From positions 241,674 to 305,673 of the forward strand of contig NZ_FNZV01000003.1 of assembly GCF_900109555.1 (NCBI RefSeq): a stretch of 64,000 bases of DNA, written 5' to 3'. The notes under the pieces were generated by a model. It was not told where the DNA came from and made no database searches. It saw only the letters and a list, made by a program, of their open reading frames with translations. This DNA comes from Pacificibacter marinus (GTDB lineage Bacteria > Pseudomonadota > Alphaproteobacteria > Rhodobacterales > Rhodobacteraceae). This document shows positions 45,676 through 54,347 of this stretch, piece after piece. Each line of letters opens with the position of its first letter. The stretch's first letter is position 1. A program made the position numbers and the translations under genes.

Positions 45676-46985
45676 TTTGGTGGATGACATTGTCTATTCT
45701 GGGCGCGATTTTGGCAGGATTGTTCGCCACAGGACTGCCTGTAGCTATTGCATTTCTGGGGACGAACATTATCGGCGCCTGGTTGTTTTTAGGCGGGACA
45801 GCCGGATTGGATCAGCTTGTGCGCAACGCTTCAGGCGCGGTCAGTTCATTCTCTTTGGTGCCAATCCCGTTGTTCATTTTGATGGGGGAACTGCTGTTCC
45901 ATTGCGGGCTGGCGTTCAAGGCGATTGAAGCTGTTGAAAGGTTGTTGAATCGTTTGCCCGCGCGCTTAGCTTGCGTCACAGTGGTTGGCGGTACAGCATT
46001 TTCAGCGCTGTCAGGTTCATCTATTGCGAATACGGCGCTGCTCGGCAGTACGCTGTCACAAGATATGATGAAGCGTGGCTATTCAACCACGCTATCACTG
46101 GGACCTGCGATGGCTACGGGCGGAATCGCAGTTTTGATCCCGCCGTCCACCTTAGCAGTGATGCTGGGATCACTTTCTGGCATTTCGATCACTCAGCTCT
46201 TGATCGGCGGCATCGTTCCGGGTTTCCTGATGGCTGCCGGGTTCCTTTTATATGTGATCCTTGTGGGCGTGTTCGATCCTAGCTCAGCGCCACGGCAAGA
46301 CACTGCGCAGGTCTATACGTTTAGGGAGCGTTACGTGCCGTTCTTACGCGATGTGGTGCCGTTGTTTGGCATTTTTGTCGCCGTGATTGGCGGGATGCTG
46401 TCAGGGATCGCAACGCCGACCGAGGCAGCTGCACTCGGTGCAATGGCCGCCTTCGTTGCAACAATCTGCTACCGTAAACTGACATGGGATGCGCTGCGGG
46501 AATCCTTGGTAGAGACCGCAAAGGTGTCGATTTCGATCCTGTTCATCATCGTCGCGTCGACAACCTTTTCACAGATATTATCATTCTCAGGGGCGACAAC
46601 GGGGATGTTGTCACTCGTGAAGGCCGTCGATCCGACGCCAATGACACTGATCTTGTCGATGCTGCTGATTTTGCTCTTGATGGGCTGCTTTATTGATCAG
46701 GTTTCGATGATGATGATCACGGTGCCACTGTTCATTCCACTTGCGCAGAGTGCGGGGATCGACCTCGTTTGGCTTGGCTTGTTGATGCTCGTCGTTATTG
46801 AGCTGGGCTTGCTGACGCCGCCCTTCGGTATCTTGCTTATGGTGATGCAGGGCGCGGTTAAAACGGTTCCGCTATTGCAAATCTACAAGGCGGCACTTCC
46901 CTTCATCCTGATCGAGATTCTCGTTCTAGGTTTGATGATTCTGTGGCCAGAACTCACGACATTTCTGCCTTCGCTCACTCGCTAA
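45672..46985 (+). CDS. dctM: TRAP transporter large permease (DctM type)
   Basis: A 437-aa protein of about 12 helices that forms the transport channel. Family segments include FILMGELLFHCGLAFKAIEA, GGTAFSALSGSSIANTALLG and AMATGGIAVLIPPSTLAVML, and near the end LLTPPFGILLMVMQG. It starts inside the end of dctQ (ATGA overlap) and is followed after 56 bp by the binding protein. The gene order Q-M-P is less common than P-Q-M. Confidence 0.94.
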   Translation: MIWWMTLSILGAILAGLFATGLPVAIAFLGTNIIGAWLFLGGTAGLDQLVRNASGAVSSFSLVPIPLFILMGELLFHCGLAFKAIEAVERLLNRLPARLACVTVVGGTAFSALSGSSIANTALLGSTLSQDMMKRGYSTTLSLGPAMATGGIAVLIPPSTLAVMLGSLSGISITQLLIGGIVPGFLMAAGFLLYVILVGVFDPSSAPRQDTAQVYTFRERYVPFLRDVVPLFGIFVAVIGGMLSGIATPTEAAALGAMAAFVATICYRKLTWDALRESLVETAKVSISILFIIVASTTFSQILSFSGATTGMLSLVKAVDPTPMTLILSMLLILLLMGCFIDQVSMMMITVPLFIPLAQSAGIDLVWLGLLMLVVIELGLLTPPFGILLMVMQGAVKTVPLLQIYKAALPFILIEILVLGLMILWPELTTFLPSLTR

Positions 46986-47041
46986 GCAAACCTTCACTTG
47001 CGTGAAAAAACGCGAGGAAATAATTCAACAGGAGACTTCAC

Positions 47042-48013
47042 TTGACCCTATCACTTCGCTTTCTTCCGCTCGTGTCGGCGCTTACCTTGAGCGCATTCAC
47101 CACTGCAACCCACGCTGAAGAGATTACATTGCGGGCGATCTCCGCCTTTCAGCCCAGCACAGTATTTTACGAGCCATTCCAACAGTTCGCGGATCGGGTG
47201 AATGAAAACGGGGCGGGGATTGTTCAGATCGAGGTGATCGGCGGGCCTGACGCAATGCCGCCTTTCGAGATAGGCAATGCACTGCGCAATGGCGTGGTGG
47301 ACTTGGCAAACACGACGGCTGTGTATCACGCCAACCTTGTGCCCGAGGGACTGGCGATGACGCTGACTGATTTACCGATGTCAGAACTGCGCACGAATGG
47401 CGGTTATGATCTTTTAGACAAAATTCACCGCGAGAAAGCCAAGATCCATTGGCTTGGTCGCCTTACAGAAAATGTCCCTTATCATATCTATCTGTCCGAA
47501 GAACTCGACAGCATCGACTTTAAGGGGCTGAAGATCCGTTCTGTTCCCATCTATCAGGCTTTTTTCAAAGGACTCGGTATCAATCCGATGCAAACTGCGC
47601 CCGGGGAAGTGTATACCGCATTAGAGCGCGGCACGATTGACGGCTATGCTTGGCCCGCGACGGGCGTGTTTGATCTCGGCTGGCAGGAAAAAACAAAATC
47701 CCGTGTCGATCCAGGGTTCTATCAAGTCGAAACAGGCGTTTATTTCAGTGAGAAAACTTGGGAAAAGCTGAGCGACGCACAACGTGAATTCTTGGAGCAA
47801 CAGATGCTTGACATCGAATCTGAGGCTGAGCGCTTTGTAGCGTTGGCTGCCGCTGATATTGCACGCCAAGCCGAAGCGGGTATCGTTTCCCTGTCGCTAC
47901 CTGAGGCTGAAGCCGAGGCATTTATCCAGATGTCAGTAGAAGAAGGATGGAAGCCCGTTTTGGCTGCGAACCCTGAGGCTGGACCAAAACTGCGCGAGAT
48001 GTTCTCTAAGTAA
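47042..48013 (+). CDS. dctP: TRAP transporter substrate-binding protein (DctP type)
   Basis: Periplasmic solute-binding subunit, 323 aa. TTG start with AGGAG ahead; signal peptide MTLSLRFLPLVSALTLSAFT ending near THAEE. Conserved features are LENVPYHIYLSEELDSIDFKG-like motifs (RLTENVPYHIY and FKGLKIRSVPIYQAFFKGLG) and GEVYTALERGTIDGYAWPA. The RSVPIYQ arginine corresponds to the family carboxylate-binding Arg, so the ligand is probably an organic acid. The precise ligand cannot be read. Confidence 0.92.
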   Translation: MTLSLRFLPLVSALTLSAFTTATHAEEITLRAISAFQPSTVFYEPFQQFADRVNENGAGIVQIEVIGGPDAMPPFEIGNALRNGVVDLANTTAVYHANLVPEGLAMTLTDLPMSELRTNGGYDLLDKIHREKAKIHWLGRLTENVPYHIYLSEELDSIDFKGLKIRSVPIYQAFFKGLGINPMQTAPGEVYTALERGTIDGYAWPATGVFDLGWQEKTKSRVDPGFYQVETGVYFSEKTWEKLSDAQREFLEQQMLDIESEAERFVALAAADIARQAEAGIVSLSLPEAEAEAFIQMSVEEGWKPVLAANPEAGPKLREMFSK

Positions 48014-48042
48014 AGTGGGGCAGTAACATTTTTTGGAAGAGT

Positions 48043-48075
48043 AAAGGGCGTCTGAACCTAATCAGCCGCCCTTTT
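48043..48075 (+). terminator. intrinsic terminator after the TRAP operon
   Basis: Stem AAAGGGCG / CGCCCTTT with a 16-base loop, ending in TTTT, 30 bp after the dctP stop codon. Confidence 0.8.
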
Positions 48076-48433
48076 GCGTCTCGGGCCTTGTTTAGGTTAG
48101 TACGCTAAGATGCATTTTAGTTCCGCTTGATGCCATATGCTCATACATCTCGCGACAAATAAACGAGCACTTATTCACAGCTATGCTGTGATCCTATCGG
48201 GAGCTCGACCAAAGTGTAGGGTCAGCCCAATTACGCATGCTCTCATCCCTATCAAAGAACCCCAAATGCTCTTGCTGCTGACCGTATTTGATGACGATTT
48301 TGCCATTGCGCAGATTAATGCGATCTATGGTGGCGGATGCGGAATGCTCTGGATCGGATACAGGGCTGAGGCCACAACTTGTCCTCAATAGCCCCACAAA
48401 TTGTTGCGCGTTCATTTTTAGTTTTGCGATCAA
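48076..48433. other. intergenic stretch between converging operons
   Basis: No intact gene is supported. It contains the second direct-repeat copy (48242-48337), a relic of the polymerase-like C-terminus. The TRAP operon (plus) and the RRE/kinase operon (minus) converge here. Confidence 0.55.
48242..48337 (-). repeat. direct repeat flanking the TRAP operon, copy 2
   Basis: Minus-strand translation contains TIDRINLRNGKIVIKYGQQQ, matching TIDRINLRYGKTVIKYGEQQ of copy 1. Same orientation as 44384-44480, so the two bracket about 3.8 kb containing the TRAP genes. Confidence 0.8.
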
Positions 48434-49909
48434 CTAATCTTCGCGACGCAGAATTACGCTGTTAATTTTAAACGGAAGTTCGCCGTATTTTTCACGATCC
48501 GCAGGGGTTGGTTCATCGAACATAAACTTTCCAGGCAAGGCCTCTAGGCTCAACGGCCAGTCATTAGGGTTTATCTGGATTTTACCATGAAATCTGGCAG
48601 AGATTGGCACATCTGATTTACGCAGATGAAGTGCCTGCAGATGACAGATGTTGCGTTGTGCCCCGTTAAGCTCGAACTCAATACGCCGTCGCCTTTTCTG
48701 TGCAGGTATTTCAATGGAAATCTTGAACGCATAAATTCCAGCCTGTGTCGTGTCTTTGGCTGGTACAGTTTGTTTGAACACATAGGCGCCTTTATCTGAG
48801 GCGTTGGCCCGCTTTGTAAAAGCTCTGAAGGCTGATGTGTCTTTGTCCTTATCACGACCAGAATACCGCGCACGGTGAAACGTGTGAAAGACGCTTCGCA
48901 CGGCCTTTTGCGCCAATGTCATGCTGCTATGTTCTTTGGCCAGAAACATCACAGCAACACGCGATGGGGCAGAGGCGACACGCCAGCGACACACCGCGTC
49001 AAGCATAGGGGTAGGGATATCCAATCCGATGTCATTGGCAAGGTACGACAAAGCAATAGCGGTTTGGTGTTTCAGATTGCGGCCATTGATGATTATGGTG
49101 AATTTGTCCCAGTCGATGGATTCCTTTTCCAAGATTCCAGCCACATCAACCAGCCAATCGCTGTGGCTGTGCCCATCCCAGCCGCCATGCCCAATGGCCA
49201 TTGCAATACGCTCTTCAGGAGATGGAATAAAAACGTTTAATCCGTAGAACTCAGCTGGTTGTGCTTCTTGAAACAGCGCGTCATCCAGCGCGGCATGCGA
49301 ATTTGCCGTGTGATATGCTGTTTTGTGCAAATCTATATCGCCGAACCGACCCTTTTTGAAATTTCGAGCCCTGATGCTACTCAAACGCGCGCGCAGACCA
49401 AGCACACTTTCCCCACGTGCGCTGTTCCAGCCGTCTTTCGCAAGAATCTCAAAACCTTGAGAAAAATCATTTGGGTTCACGAGCAGATCGAGATCATAGG
49501 ATGTTCGGCTTTTTTGTTCAGCCAAATCAAGTGCGACCCGACAGGCCCCTTTTAAAAGAACAACCCGCAGCCCAGCATTCACCAAGTGTTCCAAAGCAGG
49601 CTTTGAGGCACCAACCGCCATGCGTGATTTGGTCCAATTTAGCCGTTGCAAACCACACAATCGTGCATACTCGGCGTGGGGCTTGAGGCGTTGATCGAAC
49701 CGCGTTGTGATCGCCGCCAAAAGCCTGTGCTCTGCAAATGTTGCGTCATCTAAATCAGTGTCGTGCAACCATTGCTGAATGGCAGCAAAGGCCCGATCTT
49801 CATCGGGGCAAATAGCCGCTGTTATCAACTGATGCCGCGCGCCCTTGGGCCAAGCCCATGCCAATCGAGGAAACCACCGCGATACGGATTTTGGTTCAAA
49901 ACGCTTCAT
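48434..49909 (-). CDS. nucleotidyltransferase-like protein (NTP_transf_5 type)
   Basis: A 491-aa protein. The core segment VVLLKGACRVALDLAEQKSR then SYDLDLLVNPNDF has the LKG...YDLDLLV pattern of the uncharacterised nucleotidyltransferase family that accompanies HprK-like kinases and PqqD-like proteins. The C-terminal 150 residues are a separate, unassigned domain. It is the last gene of a five-gene minus-strand operon, overlapping the glycosyltransferase upstream by 4 bp. The acceptor is unknown. The adjacent GT genes suggest cell-surface polysaccharide or a modified peptide. Confidence 0.78.
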   Translation of the reverse strand: MKRFEPKSVSRWFPRLAWAWPKGARHQLITAAICPDEDRAFAAIQQWLHDTDLDDATFAEHRLLAAITTRFDQRLKPHAEYARLCGLQRLNWTKSRMAVGASKPALEHLVNAGLRVVLLKGACRVALDLAEQKSRTSYDLDLLVNPNDFSQGFEILAKDGWNSARGESVLGLRARLSSIRARNFKKGRFGDIDLHKTAYHTANSHAALDDALFQEAQPAEFYGLNVFIPSPEERIAMAIGHGGWDGHSHSDWLVDVAGILEKESIDWDKFTIIINGRNLKHQTAIALSYLANDIGLDIPTPMLDAVCRWRVASAPSRVAVMFLAKEHSSMTLAQKAVRSVFHTFHRARYSGRDKDKDTSAFRAFTKRANASDKGAYVFKQTVPAKDTTQAGIYAFKISIEIPAQKRRRRIEFELNGAQRNICHLQALHLRKSDVPISARFHGKIQINPNDWPLSLEALPGKFMFDEPTPADREKYGELPFKINSVILRRED

Positions 49910-50583
49910 TTTCCATCCTTGATGGCAGCTTGTTTTCGGCGTTGAAGCGCCATATGAGCAACTGCTAGAAATCCACGATCTTTGGCTGGATCACGGCCAG
50001 AGGATAGACTTCCTGCTATGGCGCGACGCATGACTAGCACCTCATCAATCGTGTGAAAATGAATCCCAATTTCGCGCGCCCGTGCAAGCCAGTCCACCAT
50101 ATCACCGCGCCCCCCTGGAGGGTCGATAATATCGCCTACTTCGTCAAAAATTTCGCGGTGAAAGACCAGATCAGAGCGTGTGATACCGGGGCGCACTTTC
50201 CCGGATGTCATATCAGACGAGCCATGTTGAAACTGCCGATGCTTGGCGAAAATGAATGATCTAGAGCCCAGTTTTTTGAGCATTCTAAGTTGCTTTTCTA
50301 TTTTCTGAGGCAACCAAAGATCGTCGGCATCCACCGTTGCCACGATATCGCAGGTGGTTGCTCGTATTGCGCGACTGCTGGCTTTACCACAACCTGTGTT
50401 ATCTTGTTCTATCACTCGCACGAGGCTGGAGGCGGCGCGTGCAATGTCTGCCGTTGCGTCGGATGACCCGTCATCAACCACAACGATTTCAGTGGGTTTG
50501 ACTGTCTGCGACAAAACAGAGGCCAAGGTTTCCGACAGTGTCCGGTGCGCATTATAGGCTGCGATGGCAACGCTGTATTTCAT
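49906..50583 (-). CDS. family 2 glycosyltransferase
   Basis: A 225-aa GT-A fold enzyme. The start MKYSVAIAAYNAHRTLSETL, the VVDDGSSDATADI loop and the metal-binding DADD motif (VATVDADDLWLP) define GT2. The C-terminal part is short and soluble, with no membrane helix. The acceptor and sugar are unknown. It overlaps the nucleotidyltransferase by 4 bp and follows the second GT after 2 bp. Confidence 0.9.
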   Translation of the reverse strand: MKYSVAIAAYNAHRTLSETLASVLSQTVKPTEIVVVDDGSSDATADIARAASSLVRVIEQDNTGCGKASSRAIRATTCDIVATVDADDLWLPQKIEKQLRMLKKLGSRSFIFAKHRQFQHGSSDMTSGKVRPGITRSDLVFHREIFDEVGDIIDPPGGRGDMVDWLARAREIGIHFHTIDEVLVMRRAIAGSLSSGRDPAKDRGFLAVAHMALQRRKQAAIKDGK

Positions 50584-50585
50584 AG

Positions 50586-51347
50586 CTACCTGAGCTCTCT
50601 GGGGAGAAGAATGTCAAAGTCTGGTTTGCGAATTTTAAGGGTGGGATCTGCTTTGCGCCGTTGCAAGCTTTTCATCAATGCACGGGCAAAACACTTTCGC
50701 GTTTCGTTTGTCTTCCGTGTCATGCTGCCGCTGTGGCGCAAATAGTAGTGACACACGGTGGTGGTTTGCACAAAACGGGTGCCAGATTCAAATATCCGCA
50801 GCAGATAGTCGGTATCTTCGGCCTGTGGCAGGGTTTCGTCAAAGTATCCTATCCGTTCAATCAAGCGGCGTCTGAACAATCCACAACTCAGGTGAATACT
50901 GGTGATCTCTTGTTGAGCGGCATCTTTGATCGGAGCAAGTGTATCGGGGTCCAATCCATTGGTTGCGATCATATTGCCATACGTCACGTCTATGTCTGGC
51001 TGATTGGCCAAAATAGGCACGTCTGCGATAAAGCGGCCTGGCACCATCATGTCGTCGGAGTCTAAAAACGTAACAATTTGGGTGCTATCCAACAGGTTGT
51101 CTAGCCCAGTGTTTCGGGCCTTGCTGACCCCGCCGTTGTCGCGCCAAACGCTGCGCACATTGGGATACGCGTCCACAAGTTTGGCAATAACCTGAGGGGT
51201 TTCATCTGTCGATCCGTCATCCACGATCAGGATATCCAACTCTACAGGCTCGTTGTGTTGAATCAGCGATCTTACGGCCAACACAAGCGTATTGGGTCTA
51301 TTATAGACGGGAATGATTACAGTTGTTTTCAAATCAAATCTCTTCAA
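50586..51347 (-). CDS. family 2 glycosyltransferase
   Basis: A 253-aa GT2 enzyme with TTVIIPVYNRPNTLVLAVRS, ILIVDDGSTDETPQVI, the GGVSKARNTGL helix and the DSDD metal motif (VTFLDSDDMMVPG). A typical acceptor-site segment EDTDYLLRIFE follows. It overlaps the HprK-like gene by 14 bp. It differs clearly from the other GT2, so the two probably add different residues or act in succession. Confidence 0.9.
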   Translation of the reverse strand: MKRFDLKTTVIIPVYNRPNTLVLAVRSLIQHNEPVELDILIVDDGSTDETPQVIAKLVDAYPNVRSVWRDNGGVSKARNTGLDNLLDSTQIVTFLDSDDMMVPGRFIADVPILANQPDIDVTYGNMIATNGLDPDTLAPIKDAAQQEITSIHLSCGLFRRRLIERIGYFDETLPQAEDTDYLLRIFESGTRFVQTTTVCHYYLRHSGSMTRKTNETRKCFARALMKSLQRRKADPTLKIRKPDFDILLPRELR

Positions 51348-52377
51348 TGAACTGGCGAATGGCGTTAGATACTTCGCGCGGGTCCGTGCCCAAATTCAGC
51401 TGAAAACAGGGCAAATTGCGTGACACCTCTGCGGCGGCTGCGTAAAGCTGCGCTCGGTCGCCCGGAATTTGCGACACCCCAGATGGGGCGAGCGCCAAAA
51501 AAGCTTGTTTTGCCGAAATTTCGACCGTGGTTGTTTTTGAACTCTGCGCGATCGTTGGCAATAAAAGAGCGTGCAATGAGATGCTTTTGGGCTGTGGTGT
51601 AAGTCCAAGATCATTGATGTAAAACTGATACTTATTTTGCCAATTTGTACGCGTTGGTAAGGCTTTATGCCCCAACAACCCTAGGCGTTTTAACCCTGCG
51701 GAATCTTGCTTCAGGGTGTTGAACAAAGGGTAGGCTTGCAAAGATTTTGGCATCACATAGACATAATCATCACCGATGGTTTGCAATCCTGACAACATGC
51801 CTGACAGGACGGTGCCGGACTTGCCAGAGCCACCCGCTCCGGCCAATAATACGCCTTTTTTAGCGACAGAGAGCGTACCCGCATGGATCAAAGCGCCGCC
51901 ATAGGAGGCGAGTTCCCACTGAAAGAAATTGCGCAAAGGCGATCCCAAATCCCATGCCGGGTGTTGATCAGGACCCGTCATGATCTGAAGGCCGGTTGAC
52001 GTTTGACGATCAAATATTTGCCAATAGTTCAGTGGGTGAAAATAGTGCATGCGGTAGCGCGTGGGTTTGAGCAGAGCTTCTATACGCCGTTCTTCAAAAT
52101 ACGGCGCGTCCCAGTGCAACGCCGGGCAGCCGTTTTGACCTGCAACACCAATAAAAATGCGCGCGCCAGTGCCGGTTGGTGGCTCATCCGATGCCACTGC
52201 CACATCAACAGCATTGAGATAGGGCGCGATATCAGACATCGCCGTAAATGTACGATCGGCGACGGTATAATGCCGCGTGTGGTTTGCTGTTTCAAAAACT
52301 GTCTCACATTGCTCAAACACTGCGGCAATATCCGCAATGAGCGTCTCAGGAGACACCTTTAACTGGGGTTGCGTCAT
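51334..52377 (-). CDS. HPr-kinase-like P-loop protein
   Basis: A 347-aa protein whose C-terminal half resembles the HPr Ser/Thr kinase fold: ALIHAGTLSVAKKGVLLAGA runs into the P-loop GAGGSGKSGT (about residues 180-190), then QTIGDDYVYV. The N-terminal 170 residues are unassigned. HprK-like proteins of this kind occur with PqqD-like RRE proteins in peptide-modification and surface-glycan clusters. In lasso-peptide clusters they phosphorylate the precursor. It overlaps pqqD-like (4 bp) and the GT2 gene (14 bp). Confidence 0.8.
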   Translation of the reverse strand: MTQPQLKVSPETLIADIAAVFEQCETVFETANHTRHYTVADRTFTAMSDIAPYLNAVDVAVASDEPPTGTGARIFIGVAGQNGCPALHWDAPYFEERRIEALLKPTRYRMHYFHPLNYWQIFDRQTSTGLQIMTGPDQHPAWDLGSPLRNFFQWELASYGGALIHAGTLSVAKKGVLLAGAGGSGKSGTVLSGMLSGLQTIGDDYVYVMPKSLQAYPLFNTLKQDSAGLKRLGLLGHKALPTRTNWQNKYQFYINDLGLTPQPKSISLHALLLPTIAQSSKTTTVEISAKQAFLALAPSGVSQIPGDRAQLYAAAAEVSRNLPCFQLNLGTDPREVSNAIRQFIEEI

Positions 52378-52772
52378 GACTGTTCAGCAGGAGCCTTGGG
52401 CCATCCGGCTTCAGCATCAACATCATGAATAGGATCGGCCACAATCAGATCTGCGAGATCGTCATAGACCTCGATAACCGGTACTTCGTTGAGTGAAATC
52501 TGCGTATAGGCCGCACCATCTGCCACAGATTCGTCTATCTCGATCAGGTTCAAATTTTGGAGATGATCAGCAAAGGCCTGCGCGGTGGTTGATGTATCTG
52601 CGTCGGCGCCAATTTGTGCGGCACTGTGCCCCGCGATTAAGGCTTCCCACAACGTGGCACCGGTCGTGTTCAATCCGAAATATTGCCCAGACGCTAAATT
52701 CAAAACGACCAAGTCATCGCCAAATTTTTCATGAACGATATCGGGGCCTGCTGTTTTGTACCGTTTGCTCAT
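52374..52772 (-). CDS. PqqD-like RRE protein with an acidic C-terminal tail
   Basis: About 132 aa from MSKRYKTAGPDIVHEKFGDD; in-frame starts at 52799 and 52817 are possible. The PqqD/RiPP recognition fold is seen in LVVLNLASGQYFGLNTTGAT LWEAL, in register with family members. After about residue 90 comes a non-PqqD tail, VPVIEVYDDLADLIVADPIH DVDAEAGWP, strongly acidic. RRE domains bind leader peptides of ribosomally made peptides. I found no precursor gene or cyclase nearby, so the tail itself may be the modified substrate or a docking element; this is an inference. First gene of the operon. Confidence 0.8.
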   Translation of the reverse strand: MSKRYKTAGPDIVHEKFGDDLVVLNLASGQYFGLNTTGATLWEALIAGHSAAQIGADADTSTTAQAFADHLQNLNLIEIDESVADGAAYTQISLNEVPVIEVYDDLADLIVADPIHDVDAEAGWPKAPAEQS

Positions 52773-52945
52773 GAGTGGTTTGCCCTTTTTCGAATTCATT
52801 TTCGTGCGTTCGCACACTCAGCGATAAGAGTTGTCTCGTCAACACCAGTCTCTCTCACCAATAGGCGTGCGATTGCAGTTGGAGCCATCCACACAGGACG
52901 AAGTTGCCGTCTATCTCAAATCTGTAAATGTCGGCTTTCGAGATA

Positions 52946-52975
52946 CCCCTCCCAAAACGTTCCTTTTGGGAGGGG
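52946..52975. repeat. 12-bp perfect hairpin between the RRE operon and the MFS gene
   Basis: CCCCTCCCAAAA and TTTTGGGAGGGG pair perfectly around a 6-base loop. It lies downstream of the minus-strand MFS gene and could be its terminator. A weaker relative occurs at 55804-55832 next to a recombinase relic. Confidence 0.75.
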
Positions 52976-53048
52976 CTGTGCTAGCGCAGAGAATGTTAGG
53001 TGGAAGACTAGTCAGAGCTTTTATTTGTCTGCACCAGACAACGAATAA

Positions 53049-54227
53049 TCATTCGATCTCTGGTAGAAATATCGTCAGGAAGCCAAGGCATAGAAGTATG
53101 GCAAGATAGCCAAAGACCTGCTGCATCCCAATTTGGTCTGCCTGCGCGCCAAGCGCAGCAGCACCAAGTGCTCCGATGCCAAATGCAAAGCCAAAGACGA
53201 ACCCCGACACCATGCCCACCTTTTGCGGCATCAATTCTTGTGCATAGACCACAATGGCTGAGAAGGCTGAGGACAAGACCAACGCAACGATGATGCTGAG
53301 GCATACTGCGCCCCACAGTGGGGCGAGAGGCAGCAAAATTGCAAAGGGCAGTGCGCCGACAATCGACCCCCAGATGACCCTCTTGCGGCCAATGCGATCC
53401 CCGATAGGACCGCCAAAGAATGTTCCGAAAGCGACAGCGGCGAGGAACACAAACAGCAGTCCTTGAGCGTGTGGAATGGCGAGGCCGAACTTCTCGATCA
53501 GAAAAAAGACATAGTAGGTTTTAAAGGTCTCAATGTAGACGAATTTACTGAGCAGCAACGCTCCCAGCACCGCAAACGCGATGATCAGACGCTTGCGTGG
53601 CAATGCTGGACCGATTGCGGCGGTGCCGCCAGAAGCCTGCATCATGCGTTGGTGGTGGGTAAACCACCGTGCCACCCACAAAAGGGTAATGAAGCCGCCA
53701 ACTGCGAGGAGGCTGAACCAAATAGTGCTGAACTGACCGAGCGGCAATACAATCAAAGCCGCCGCGAGAGGGCCAAGGGCCGTGCCCGCATTGCCACCCA
53801 CTTGAAAGCTGGATTGAGCGAACCCAAGGCGACCGCCTGATGCCATCCGGCACACGCGTGATGCCTCTGGGTGAAACAGTGCTGAACCTAACCCGAGTAC
53901 AGCCGACGCGAGGAGCAGCCCTTCGAATGACCCTGCTGTCGCCAGCATAACGATGCCAATGGCGACAATGGCGAGCGAAACCGCAAGGGAATACGGCTTG
54001 GGGCGCAAGTCCCCATAAAGCCCTAGGAGGGGTTGCAAAATGCAGGCGGTGATTTGCTGTGCCAGCGTGAGCAGACCCAGTTGGAAATAGCTCAACCCAT
54101 ACTGTGCCTTGAGCAGGGGGTAGAGGGCGGGCAGAAGGAACTGGATCAGATCATTGATCAGATGGGTGCTGCTGACTAAAAGTATCACCAAGTAGGATGT
54201 GGTTAGGGTCGCGGTGCGTTGTGTCAT
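53049..54227 (-). CDS. MFS exporter of the fosmidomycin-resistance (Fsr) type
   Basis: A 392-aa major facilitator of 12 helices. LLVSSTHLINDLIQFLLPAL and LTLAQQITACILQPLLGLYG are typical of Fsr, as is GLGSALFHPEASRVCRMASG. The family exports fosmidomycin and some other small anionic compounds; the native substrate here is unknown. A LysR regulator is transcribed divergently 120 bp away and probably controls it. Confidence 0.88.
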   Translation of the reverse strand: MTQRTATLTTSYLVILLVSSTHLINDLIQFLLPALYPLLKAQYGLSYFQLGLLTLAQQITACILQPLLGLYGDLRPKPYSLAVSLAIVAIGIVMLATAGSFEGLLLASAVLGLGSALFHPEASRVCRMASGGRLGFAQSSFQVGGNAGTALGPLAAALIVLPLGQFSTIWFSLLAVGGFITLLWVARWFTHHQRMMQASGGTAAIGPALPRKRLIIAFAVLGALLLSKFVYIETFKTYYVFFLIEKFGLAIPHAQGLLFVFLAAVAFGTFFGGPIGDRIGRKRVIWGSIVGALPFAILLPLAPLWGAVCLSIIVALVLSSAFSAIVVYAQELMPQKVGMVSGFVFGFAFGIGALGAAALGAQADQIGMQQVFGYLAILLCLGFLTIFLPEIE

Positions 54228-54347
54228 TGGTGCTGGCCTTGAAAGGGGACTGTGTTGGAACGGTCATGCGGTTCACCCATAAGTAGGCGATCGCGGCGGG
54301 GGTTACGCGTCAGATCGAAACGCTCTATACTATAGAAAAGCTACAGG

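Noticed and set aside
52776..53048. A short precursor-peptide gene upstream of the PqqD-like gene
   Set aside because: Open frames there are on the wrong strand or lack ribosome sites and leader-like features.
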